NCBI RefSeq assembly: GCF_000373765.1
Contig: NZ_KB892391.1
Span: 14,037-68,570, forward strand
Reading direction: 5' to 3'
Length of the DNA: 54,534 nucleotides
DNA from: Legionella shakespearei DSM 23087
GTDB taxonomy: Bacteria > Pseudomonadota > Gammaproteobacteria > Legionellales > Legionellaceae
Of the stretch, positions 7,368-15,265 are shown piece by piece. The position numbers and the translations under genes were made by a program. Each line of letters opens with the position of its first letter. Position 1 is the first letter of the stretch. The notes beneath the pieces are model-generated. The model saw nothing but the letters and a program-made list of their open reading frames with translations. It did not search any database and was not told the DNA's origin.

Positions 7368-8675
7368 ATGCATTTTCCTAAATTTTTTGTTACTTACTGT
7401 GTCATGGATACCGATGCAGGGGCAAACCCGTTTGGACATGCCTGTTTAATTTTTTCACGACAAGAAAAAGATAAGGCGCCGGTCGAGGTCATTGATAGCC
7501 TTGGTTTTTACAGCCAACCCAGCACCACAACCAATCCCTTTTTAAATTTTTTAAAATCAATATTTGGTTTAACTATTGATTTACAAGACGGGCATGGGAT
7601 TATAAAACAGGAACAGATGCGCTGGCTCGATAACAAAGGCTTGCATGGCATAAGCTTTGAGGTGCCCGAAGCACAATTTGATAATTTATATAAACGCTAT
7701 TACACCCTGATGATGACAGAAGATCAGGTCGTTGCGGAATTAAATGCCGAATTGGCTGCACAAAATGTAGAAGCTAATGGCTTCACGCGTTTTAATGCGG
7801 AAAAGGCAAAAGCTCTCGCAGAAGGCAGAGAACCTCGCTTAAAGCCCTTTCATTTAACAGTCGATTTTTTCACCCTCAAAGGTCCTGACAGTTCCGAATC
7901 ATATACCTGCAAAAATCATGCGCTCGATTTATTAGCCGAATGCCAGATTATCTCTGAGGAACTCAAAAGCCAATTAAGCAGCAATGATGCCCTCAAAGCA
8001 TTCCCTGCGTTTTCTGATATCACCTTACATCCTCTGACTCTTGTCAGCACCGGAATTCCACAAACAATCACCTCTAAAAAAACAGGGAAATTTTTCTATA
8101 ATCACGTCTGGGATAAAAACGCGCTTTACTGGGCATCACCAGTAAACCTCATTGATAAAAAGCCCGCCTTTATCGATGAGTCGTTAAAAGAAATGCTCTC
8201 TCGGATTCAACGTATTGAATATCGGTTGTATGAAGCCTTGCGCCACTCTATAGACGAAGAGCCAGAAAATAAAGAGTATCATTCTCTGCTGAATAAGCAG
8301 TTGCAACGAGTGCAACACAGCGCTTTTCTGTTTCATAATGCCGATGAAAACCAAAATACAGCCCTGCTCAATGCACGGTTAAAAAATGCAGATGAAGTTC
8401 TTAATATGGCTTCTTTGGCAATGAATCAGGAACGACTCAATTCTTCTTTTCTTCTCAGGGCATGGGAAAGCATCGCTTTACATGAGGCCTTATTGGGCTT
8501 GTTGGTGATGGCCGTATCCGCTGCAACCCTTTTGACGACACCTTTAGGAATAGGATTATTTATTGCTGGAGCTACAATGGCTGCTTATCAAGGATATGGA
8601 TTCTATGCAGAAGAAAAGAAACACGCAGAAACAAAAGAATTGTACGAAACAGAACACGCTATGCAGTTGGTTTAA
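7368..8675 (+). CDS. Unknown protein with candidate permuted papain-like site and C-terminal membrane hairpin
   Basis: A 435-residue protein of no recognised family. The N-terminal segment contains PFGHACLIF (His24), followed by a strand-rich stretch. A later segment SYTCKNHALDLL has Cys181. His before Cys in this order and context is what circularly permuted NlpC/P60-like (DUF4105-like) papain-fold proteins show, so a cysteine hydrolase is possible. Residues about 375-410 form a long hydrophobic hairpin, as in effectors that insert into host membranes. The C-terminus is charged (YAEEKKHAETKEL). Function and translocation are inferences. It is divergent from aox, 140 nt from the NsrR operator. 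Confidence 0.75.
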   Translation: MHFPKFFVTYCVMDTDAGANPFGHACLIFSRQEKDKAPVEVIDSLGFYSQPSTTTNPFLNFLKSIFGLTIDLQDGHGIIKQEQMRWLDNKGLHGISFEVPEAQFDNLYKRYYTLMMTEDQVVAELNAELAAQNVEANGFTRFNAEKAKALAEGREPRLKPFHLTVDFFTLKGPDSSESYTCKNHALDLLAECQIISEELKSQLSSNDALKAFPAFSDITLHPLTLVSTGIPQTITSKKTGKFFYNHVWDKNALYWASPVNLIDKKPAFIDESLKEMLSRIQRIEYRLYEALRHSIDEEPENKEYHSLLNKQLQRVQHSAFLFHNADENQNTALLNARLKNADEVLNMASLAMNQERLNSSFLLRAWESIALHEALLGLLVMAVSAATLLTTPLGIGLFIAGATMAAYQGYGFYAEEKKHAETKELYETEHAMQLV

Positions 8676-8680
8676 ACTCA

Positions 8681-8713
8681 CAGACCGTATTAACGAATAC
8701 GTAATACGGTCTG
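8681..8713. terminator. Bidirectional hairpin between convergent genes
   Basis: A perfect 12-bp stem CAGACCGTATTA / TAATACGGTCTG with a 9-nt loop lies between two convergent genes. There is no long T-run, so termination is moderate-confidence. Confidence 0.6.
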
Positions 8714-8731
8714 CGATATAAGACAATCTTA

Positions 8732-9046
8732 TTAACGTACCAGAACGTATCGTCCATTCTCAACACGATACTGATGGCCATTACGGTAAATCACGCCTTT
8801 CTTTTGATATACCTTAACGTCATGTGATGAAGCACGACGGCCAACCAAAGTATCAATTCCCGCACCCACAGTAGTAACCACTGCTGTACCAGCAGTTGAA
8901 ACAACGCCAACTCCTGCTTTTACTACTTTACCACCAGTTTTCACTACAGTGACGCCAGTATTAGCTGCAGTATTCATAGTATTACAACCAACCAGTCCTA
9001 CAGTTAATGCAAGGACAGAAAAACTTGTCAGTATTATTCTGTTCAT
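8732..9046 (-). CDS. Small lipoprotein
   Basis: A 104-residue predicted lipoprotein. The signal peptide MNRIILTSFSVLALT is followed by lipobox LVGC with the lipidated Cys at residue 21. The middle is Gly/Val/Thr-rich (VVKTGGKVVKAGVGVVSTAG), resembling small glycine-zipper lipoproteins. The end, YRNGHQYRVENGRYVLVR, is basic and aromatic. An upstream ATG at 9106 would bury the signal peptide, so 9046 is preferred; AAGGA precedes it. Location is probably the outer membrane. Specific function is unknown. Confidence 0.8.
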   Translation of the reverse strand: MNRIILTSFSVLALTVGLVGCNTMNTAANTGVTVVKTGGKVVKAGVGVVSTAGTAVVTTVGAGIDTLVGRRASSHDVKVYQKKGVIYRNGHQYRVENGRYVLVR

Positions 9047-9263
9047 AATGAATTCCTTTTGAGTTAATCCTTTTAATTGCATGTTGCAGTATGAACTATA
9101 GTACAAAACAAAATAATTGCTAATTTTTTATAAAATATGAATAAATTCAAATTCAAACAATTAATTTAAAATCAAAATGAAAAATAAATTTGCTTTTCCA
9201 GACAATACAAACTAACTTTTAAACTGCATGGATGCTTATATTTTAATTAATCAGGAGTTACAA

Positions 9264-9404
9264 ATGAGTAAAAGCAAAAAATTCAAACATGAATCACAAG
9301 ATGCACGTCGTCACGATCAACAACATGTAGTGCACCCAGAAGTGAAAACTGATCACTCGCCTAAGAAATCAATTCAAAAGAAAAATACCAAAATTGTAAA
9401 ATAG
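9264..9404 (+). CDS. Small basic Lys/His-rich protein (46 aa)
   Basis: A 46-codon gene with a strong AGGAG 7 nt before ATG. The product begins MSKSKKFKHESQDARRHDQQ and ends KKNTKIVK. It is very hydrophilic and basic, with many Lys, His and Gln, so it may bind nucleic acid or be disordered. The gene is bounded by an AT-rich upstream region and a clear terminator immediately downstream, which supports a real independent unit. No family recognised. Confidence 0.65.
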   Translation: MSKSKKFKHESQDARRHDQQHVVHPEVKTDHSPKKSIQKKNTKIVK

Positions 9405-9417
9405 GGCACCCGAAATT

Positions 9418-9447
9418 GCCGGGCTAAACTTTAGCCCGGCTTTCGTT
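9418..9447 (+). terminator. Rho-independent terminator of the 46-aa gene
   Basis: Stem GCCGGGCTAAA / TTTAGCCCGGC closed by a single C, followed by TTTCGTT. It lies between two convergent genes. Confidence 0.8.
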
Positions 9448-9455
9448 AATATGAA

Positions 9456-10295
9456 TTACGATTTTTTGGCGCTTAGGCGAATGCCATTGGATTCAATACT
9501 GATTTCGCCTCTCTTATAAAGATTGCCTATAGCCATTTTAAAACTTTTCTTGCTCTCACCCAAAGTACGCTGAATTTCCTCCGGAGAGCTTTTATCGTGT
9601 AAAGGCATGAAACCACCTTTTTTATGAAGTTCGGCCAAGATGCGCTCAGCCAGGTCATGAATATTGTCTTGCCCTGTTTTTCGCAAAGAGACGTCAATTT
9701 TTCCATCGTCACGCAGGGTTTTAATGTATCCTGGTATTCTTTTGCCATAAATCAGCGACTGAAAAATATCTCCTTTATGGATTAAGCCCCAATGGCGATC
9801 ATTAATGATCACCTTAGTGCCCAAATGAGTATTTTCCGCAATCAAGAGGCTTACTTCATCTCCCTGTTGGTAGCGGACTGGAGTTTTATCAAGAAAATGA
9901 TCCAGTTTGGAACTGGCAATAATGCGCCCTTTATTGTCCAGCTTGACACAGACCAGATAAGATTTATCCCGCTCCATAGGCCTGTATTGTTCAGGACCTG
10001 GAACCAGCAAGTCTTTATCCAGCCCCCAATCAAGAAAGGCGCCTACAGAATTGACATCAATCGCTTTTAAAAAAGCACATTTACCAACCTGGGTGCGTGG
10101 CCTTTGCGTGGTAGCGATGATTTTATCTTCAGAATCAAAATAGACAAAAACCTCCAGCATATCATTCACTTGCGTGCCTTTGGGTACAAATTTTCCGGGT
10201 AATAAAATTTCGTCCCAATCGTCCGCATCGAGATAAACACCAAAAGGAACCTCTTTTATTACTTTTAAACGGTTAAACTGCCCTACTTTAATCAT
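9456..10295 (-). CDS. CvfB/YitL-like S1-domain RNA-binding protein
   Basis: A 279-residue protein of the CvfB family. Repeated S1-like modules are visible (FGVYLDADDWDEILLP at about 18-33, SVGAFLDWGLDKDLLVP at about 83-99, and GYIKTLRDDGKIDVSL near 190-205). A C-terminal winged-helix segment contains LPLHDKSSPEEIQRTLGESKKSFKMAIGNLYKRG-type sequence. Staphylococcal CvfB binds RNA and affects virulence-factor expression; many genomes misname this family GntR regulators because of the winged helix. Cytosolic. It stands alone, convergent with the 46-aa gene. Confidence 0.85.
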   Translation of the reverse strand: MIKVGQFNRLKVIKEVPFGVYLDADDWDEILLPGKFVPKGTQVNDMLEVFVYFDSEDKIIATTQRPRTQVGKCAFLKAIDVNSVGAFLDWGLDKDLLVPGPEQYRPMERDKSYLVCVKLDNKGRIIASSKLDHFLDKTPVRYQQGDEVSLLIAENTHLGTKVIINDRHWGLIHKGDIFQSLIYGKRIPGYIKTLRDDGKIDVSLRKTGQDNIHDLAERILAELHKKGGFMPLHDKSSPEEIQRTLGESKKSFKMAIGNLYKRGEISIESNGIRLSAKKS

Positions 10296-10381
10296 GAATC
10301 GCTCTCGTTTTTTTAATCATGCAGTGTACCATAGGATCACCATAAAAAATCAGGTTCCTGACAACAAGCGAACAGTACGTT

Positions 10382-10586
10382 AACGTGAGTATTGATTTAC
10401 TTTGATGCCGTTCGGGCTCGAGAATTAATTTAAAATAGGTGTAGCCTTGATGCAGCGATAGCGTAATCAAGGTTTTCATGCAGTAAGGCTTAAAAATCAT
10501 AGGAAAACCTTGATTACGCTATCGCTGCATCAAGGCTACAGTTTTTTGTATATTTAAAACAAGCTTCTTATCCATAACTCACACCA
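10382..10586. repeat. Composite element: outer TIR with nested G and A modules
   Basis: The left end TAACGTGAGT (10382) and the right end CTTATCCATAACTCAC (10569-10584) are inverted copies of a terminal sequence seen at five other places. Inside are a G-type fragment (GATGCCGTTCGGGCT) and a full A-type palindrome at 10441-10539 ending in ACAGTTTTTT. Confidence 0.7.
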
Positions 10587-10591
10587 AAGCC

Positions 10592-10688
10592 ACGTCGTCC
10601 TGAGCGCGTCTTTTTGCGCGAAGGATCTCCCGAAATCGGCACGGTGCCAGCACATGGAGTTCACGCAAAAAGACGCGCTCAGGATGAG
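10592..10688. repeat. B-type palindrome
   Basis: Arms ACGTCGTCCTGAGCGCGTC and GACGCGCTCAGGATGAG surround a central loop. Imperfect at the right edge. Confidence 0.8.
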
Positions 10689-10774
10689 GTTGCACAACAA
10701 TCCATAGTCTGGAACTTTCCAAACAGCGGATTATTGGTTAAAGTAAAAATGATTTCACTAAAAGGATCTTTGCC

Positions 10775-11092
10775 ATGAAACATTTAATCAAAATAATTAT
10801 TTTAGCTGTATGTTCCAATATAGTGTACGCAGACACCGCAACGTCCAATGCCCAAATAGTCCAGCTTAACACAACAATTCAAGAGCAGATAAAGCAACTA
10901 CAAGCACAACAAGAGCAGCAAATAACTACTTTGAACACCCAGTTACAAAACCAGATCAAACAAATGCAAACCCAGCTGCAAAACCAAATACAAACCGTAA
11001 ACTCACAAACTCAAGCACAAATGAAGCAAATCCAAACCACCTTGCAACAACAAATCGCTCAGGTTCAACAACAAATCAAGAGCGCACATTAA
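10775..11092 (+). CDS. Small secreted Gln-rich coiled-coil protein
   Basis: A 105-residue protein. A signal peptide (MKHLIKIIILAVCSNIVYA, cleavage after A19) is followed by an uninterrupted helix of heptad type with about one third Gln. Units such as LQNQIKQMQT and LQNQIQTVNS recur about every 11-14 residues, indicating internal duplication. It should form a long periplasmic or outer-surface coiled coil. AAAGGATC precedes the ATG. No family recognised beyond similar Gln-rich small proteins; function is unknown. Confidence 0.75.
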   Translation: MKHLIKIIILAVCSNIVYADTATSNAQIVQLNTTIQEQIKQLQAQQEQQITTLNTQLQNQIKQMQTQLQNQIQTVNSQTQAQMKQIQTTLQQQIAQVQQQIKSAH

Positions 11093-11110
11093 ATTTGTAG
11101 TGCCCGATCT

Positions 11111-11263
11111 ACGTCGTCCTGAGCGCGTCTTTTGGCGCGACGGATTGATCGGCACTGAATCCTGACAGGATGTGTAGCCCGGTCTGCTTGCAGCCGGGAT
11201 CTCAGTGGCACCATGCCGTTTTCAGGAGATCCTTCGCGCCCAAAGACGCGCTCAGGACGACGT
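11111..11263. repeat. B-type palindrome with nested C-type half
   Basis: B arms ACGTCGTCCTGAGCGCGTC and the complement enclose a C-type half (GTAGCCCGGTCTGCTTGCAG at 11174-11193). This is direct evidence of one family nested within another. Confidence 0.85.
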
Positions 11264-11374
11264 AGATCGGGGAATGACAAATAATGCACAACCCTGCTGC
11301 AAGCAGATCGAGTTAGACGATTTATACCAAGTTAGAATGAAAACAGAGTAAGAGCGTATAAAGGATAAAAATTA

Positions 11375-11419
11375 CTAGTGCTTCGCCAACCTCCAAATTC
11401 AATATTGGTGAAGCACTAG
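11375..11419 (-). terminator. Rho-independent terminator of queE
   Basis: Stem CTAGTGCTTCGCCAA / TTGGTGAAGCACTAG (one G-T wobble). On the minus strand it is followed by TAATTTTTATCC. The stem begins inside the queE stop codon (11416-11418). Confidence 0.8.
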
Positions 11420-12291
11420 GGCAGGCTTGCAAATAAATGAATTTGCAGGTTAAGGGTAAAACCATGTTTCATGCAATATTCCGCCGCGTATTCATGATTA
11501 CGCTGGTTCTTTTTTAAATCGAGTAGTTCAGGTTCCCAGAAACTGACTACTTCATTGATGTCAGAACGCTCTTCAAGGGTAAGATCACGCCCTTCATCGC
11601 GAATACGTTTAACGCGCTGGGGTTCTTTTTTATAGATATTCATGGGACTGACAAACACTGGCTTTCCGGTTTTCTGAGCCCAGTCATGCGCCCACTGCGG
11701 TACTTCACTGTAAGGGGAATAATAGTCATCTTCCGGCGCTGACATGACAAACTTCAGGCAATCAGCCCGTTCCAGCATGTCCTTGTTCGGTTCAAGATAA
11801 CGTACCACTTTACCCTTTTTTTCCAGGCATTTAGGGCTTACCACCAGAGTCGTGCCTGCTGGCATATCCTCTAAAACCGAAATACCGTTGGATTCAATCT
11901 GCGTGTTACGAAAATAGTGCTGCGCCTTGTCTAAAAAGGCAGACACATTGTTTTGTAAAGACGGTTCTCCGCCCGTGATAACCAGCACTATATTACGCCG
12001 CTCCTTCTCGGCCCAGGCAGGGATTGGCAGGTCGCGTTTGGTGAAAAAATCATTTATGACCTGGGTTGCTTCATCCAAAAGTGAAGTGAACGATCGCCAG
12101 TCACCGGAGTCAAAATAAGTATCGCAAAAGGAACAGGCAAGATTACATTTGGCCAGGCGAATAAAATACGCAGGCTGGCCGCGATAAGGGCCTTCTCCCT
12201 GCAAGGTAAAAAAACGGCTGGTGACTAAAAGTTCATCCTCTTTTGCTTCCTTGAAAAAGGATTTTCCGACAATAGTATTCAGACCAAACAT
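11416..12291 (-). CDS. queE: 7-carboxy-7-deazaguanine synthase (radical SAM)
   Basis: A 291-residue radical SAM protein of the QueE type. FFTLQGEGPYRGQPAYFIR precedes the cluster motif CNLACSFC (Cys49, Cys53, Cys56). Further SAM-binding features are TGGEPSLQ, IESNG and VVSPK. QueE converts 6-carboxytetrahydropterin to the deazaguanine precursor of queuosine in tRNA. It is longer than the typical approximately 210-230-residue enzymes, with an insert of about 30 residues between the cluster and TGGEP. The longest frame begins with GTG at 12300, but the ATG at 12291 has a GGTGAA at suitable distance. No other queuosine genes are in the window. Confidence 0.88.
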   Translation of the reverse strand: MFGLNTIVGKSFFKEAKEDELLVTSRFFTLQGEGPYRGQPAYFIRLAKCNLACSFCDTYFDSGDWRSFTSLLDEATQVINDFFTKRDLPIPAWAEKERRNIVLVITGGEPSLQNNVSAFLDKAQHYFRNTQIESNGISVLEDMPAGTTLVVSPKCLEKKGKVVRYLEPNKDMLERADCLKFVMSAPEDDYYSPYSEVPQWAHDWAQKTGKPVFVSPMNIYKKEPQRVKRIRDEGRDLTLEERSDINEVVSFWEPELLDLKKNQRNHEYAAEYCMKHGFTLNLQIHLFASLP

Positions 12292-12428
12292 AAAATTCAC
12301 CAGTAGAAAATGATAAAATCATCATTTTGCAAAATTATACACATCAGTCAGAGATCGTGCAAATTATGAGCAAAAAATCCAATCCGCGAAGTGAGAGCTT
12401 AATTTAATGGCAGTGGGTGCCATTATGG

Positions 12429-12467
12429 GGAGATCCTTCGCGCCAAAAGACGCGCTCAGGACGACGG
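12429..12467. repeat. B-type half element
   Basis: One B arm only (GGAGATCCTTCGCGCC, then GACGCGCTCAGGACGACG). A CTTAATTTAATGGCA end sequence lies just before it at 12398-12412. Confidence 0.75.
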
Positions 12468-12497
12468 GAATCGGGCCACACATTAAATACAAAAAAC

Positions 12498-14705
12498 CTA
12501 CCGCCGCCCTATCACTTTATTCCAGGATTTTTCTCCCACCAATTCATTATCAAGCCAGATTTGCCGCGTAAGCTGAATATGCATCTCTTGTTTATCTGAT
12601 CGGATATCAATAAGGGATCGAGTACTGATTTTTTTATACTCCGCCCCCTCTCCCTCTTCCTTAGGAGTAAATACATTATTAAAACTCTCACTATGGAATA
12701 TCATCACCCCGTTGTTTTTATCCGGGGTCTGATAATTATATCCAAGCGCGTAAGAATACAAACGTTTACCCACCCAATAATAGTCCGTATTTTTATATTC
12801 AATCACCCACTTTTGGGTTTGTTGGTCAAAGAATTTAACCTGTTCCGATTGCGAATTATTACTTCCTGCAAAAGGAAAAGGAACAGGCAAGATGCTTTCT
12901 TCTCCCGACAAGGGCAACATGTCCTGCAAGAGCGGTGGTGCCGTGTGTTGTGCCAGACTCTGTAAATCGCCAGGTGTATCAATAGCAGTCCTGGACAAAG
13001 TATATTGATGACCATCGAAAGAATCAGGCTCTTCTACCTTTCTTTTTTTACGCAGCGGGCTGTTAATGTCTGGCGTCTTTTGTAAGGATAAAACTCTTTT
13101 CCCCTGCCCCGCTTTTTCAAAATTATGAACAATAATTTCAGGATCAACCGGAGTTGGCCAAAACATGGGAAATTGTGCTGTAGATAAACTTAATCGGATA
13201 ATGTGTCTCTTTTTAAACGTCCAGGTTGAAAAATGCAGGGGAATCTGCACGTCATAAACTTTATAGGGAATCATTGGTGCCGGATTGATTCTGGAGATTA
13301 AATCATCCCCATGAATGGCCTTCCCGGTAACCAAAGTCACACTTCCATCTGGCGCTACATCTTCAAGACGAAAAACAAAATGGGCGCGAGGTTGGCTGGA
13401 AGAAACCTTTAATTGAATAAAGGGCATGCCCATAAAAGATCGGTCAGCTTTCAGAGGCTTTGAATCCATTAAATAAGCATTTCGGTCTTCCTTCTTCATG
13501 TCAGCAGGAATCTCCCCCCACCAATCCCCGGCATTGAAGCCAACATGATGCGGTGTTACCAATTTTTTAGCCTCCGCATACAAAGGAATGCTTAAACAAT
13601 CCTCTGCCAGAACATCCTGAGTATTGTATTTTAAATGCAGCCAGTTCCCGGATATTTGCTCAGGCTGGTCAGCCAGCAAATGGCCATCACGCTGAAACAA
13701 ACTCAAAATGTTCATTTCAGGCTTTTTAACAGGTGCCCCTTTTAAATAATAATGCCAAAACTGCAAAGCTTCTTTACGCCAGCCTATTTGTGGCCCAATA
13801 CTGCTGTTATGAGGCCAGGCGTGATTCCATGGACCAATAATAGCGCGCGAAGGTGCCTGGACTGGATCCAGATATTTTATCATGCGGTACACACTGTCAC
13901 GGTATCCATCAGACAATCCGCCTATCATAAACACGGGAATATTCAGCTGTTGATAATGCTTACGCAAGGATTTATCCTGCCAAAACTTGCTGTCTTTGTT
14001 ATGTGCCTTTAAATTTAAAAACCAGGGGTAGCGGTTAAACCGGTTTTGAAAATACTCCTCGTCTATAGAATAGTTATTTGCAGGAGAGGGCAAAATGTTT
14101 TCTGATTCCATGTCCAGTTCATAACTGTCCACATGAAAAATTCCATCAATAAAATGGACGTCATCGTAAAAAATATCATCACTGCCATCAGCAATTAAAA
14201 TGGCTTTCAAAGCTGAAGGTTTTTGCGGATCCATAGCCGTCATAATGGCATTAAAAGCACCCCAGGAAATTCCCCACATGCCCACATTGCCATTGGCATC
14301 AGGTAATTGCGATAACTGCAGTACCAATTCTTTAATATCGTCCAATTCCTGATTTGAATATTCACGTAAGGGGATTTTCCCACCGGATGAGCCTGTGCCA
14401 CGAATATCAACACTAACCATAATTAAGCCATGAGCAGCAAAATAGGGGTAAAGCTGATAATTCCTGTTGGCGAAACTGTCATCCTTTCGGTACGGAAGCA
14501 CTTCTAATAAAACAGGATAATGTCCTTTTTTTACTGGACGATAAATGGTCGCGGCAAGGCTTACGCCATCTCGCATGGTAAAATGGGTATTTTCAATGCG
14601 ATAGAATTGTGGCCGGATAACAGGCTCTGCAAGGCAAGACTGAATCCAGGCACATTGGGACAACAACAATAATATAAGGTAACACAGATTTTTTTTTATT
14701 TTCAT
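12498..14705 (-). CDS. Secreted CocE/NonD-type (X-Pro dipeptidyl-peptidase-like) hydrolase
   Basis: A 735-residue protein. It has a signal peptide (first approximately 27 residues, ending CLAEP) and an alpha/beta hydrolase domain with nucleophile elbow GISWG (Ser147), Asp266 in GGLSDGY and His295 in GPWNHAW. A C-terminal beta-sandwich region corresponds to the XPP_PepC/CocE C-terminal domain. A further approximately 180 residues follow, making the protein longer than usual CocE hydrolases (about 550-620). The family cleaves esters or X-Pro peptides; the substrate here is unknown. Probably periplasmic or exported by type II secretion. The start follows GAGAG. Confidence 0.88.
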   Translation of the reverse strand: MKIKKNLCYLILLLLSQCAWIQSCLAEPVIRPQFYRIENTHFTMRDGVSLAATIYRPVKKGHYPVLLEVLPYRKDDSFANRNYQLYPYFAAHGLIMVSVDIRGTGSSGGKIPLREYSNQELDDIKELVLQLSQLPDANGNVGMWGISWGAFNAIMTAMDPQKPSALKAILIADGSDDIFYDDVHFIDGIFHVDSYELDMESENILPSPANNYSIDEEYFQNRFNRYPWFLNLKAHNKDSKFWQDKSLRKHYQQLNIPVFMIGGLSDGYRDSVYRMIKYLDPVQAPSRAIIGPWNHAWPHNSSIGPQIGWRKEALQFWHYYLKGAPVKKPEMNILSLFQRDGHLLADQPEQISGNWLHLKYNTQDVLAEDCLSIPLYAEAKKLVTPHHVGFNAGDWWGEIPADMKKEDRNAYLMDSKPLKADRSFMGMPFIQLKVSSSQPRAHFVFRLEDVAPDGSVTLVTGKAIHGDDLISRINPAPMIPYKVYDVQIPLHFSTWTFKKRHIIRLSLSTAQFPMFWPTPVDPEIIVHNFEKAGQGKRVLSLQKTPDINSPLRKKRKVEEPDSFDGHQYTLSRTAIDTPGDLQSLAQHTAPPLLQDMLPLSGEESILPVPFPFAGSNNSQSEQVKFFDQQTQKWVIEYKNTDYYWVGKRLYSYALGYNYQTPDKNNGVMIFHSESFNNVFTPKEEGEGAEYKKISTRSLIDIRSDKQEMHIQLTRQIWLDNELVGEKSWNKVIGRR

Positions 14706-14852
14706 AAGCTCTCGATTCGGTATTGATCGGCGAACTTAAAACTATGAATCTGTCTGCCTGTACTACGGAGAACAATCCTGACGAATAGTCTGTCCGGCAC
14801 CAAATGAAGTATATCCCTTCTTTTCATTTTTGCAATTTGGATGAAAGGCCGT

Positions 14853-14954
14853 ACGTCGTCCTGAGCGCGTCTTTTGGCGCGAAGGATCTCCCGAAAGAGG
14901 CACAGTGCAAAATATTTGGATCCTTCGCGCAAAAAGAAGCGCTCAGGACGACGT
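14853..14954. repeat. B-type palindrome
   Basis: Arms ACGTCGTCCTGAGCGCGTC and GCGCTCAGGACGACGT enclose approximately 50 bp. It lies between the CocE-type gene and the composite element at 15042. Confidence 0.85.
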
Positions 14955-15041
14955 TGCTCTATGATAATAAACATGCCTTAAAAATTTAATTTCAAAAAAG
15001 AAAATAGTTCAGTATATTGCACATAAAAAAAGAACAATAAC

Positions 15042-15241
15042 TTAACGTCAGTTTCGGATAAGAAAGTTGTTTGAGCCAGTGTTTACCTCGATCCGTTCGG
15101 GCTGAGGAGAGGCGGTAGCCTCGTCTCGAAGCCTTAGCACCATGCCAAGGCTTCGAGACAGCGCTATCGCGCTTCCTCAGCCCGAACGGCATCGAAGTAA
15201 CGACGGGATAAAACAAGCTTCTTATCCGAAACTGACGTTAA
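15042..15241. repeat. MITE-like element with perfect 23-bp terminal inverted repeats
   Basis: The ends at 15042-15064 (TTAACGTCAGTTTCGGATAA and GAA) and 15219-15241 are perfect inverted copies. The interior holds a G-type palindrome (15085-15201; CCGTTCGGGCTGAGGA arms, GGCTTCGAGAC inner arms). The heptamer TAACTTA appears on both outer sides, overlapping the ends. Confidence 0.8.
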
Positions 15242-15265
15242 CTTATCTGAAAAGGATCTACCACA

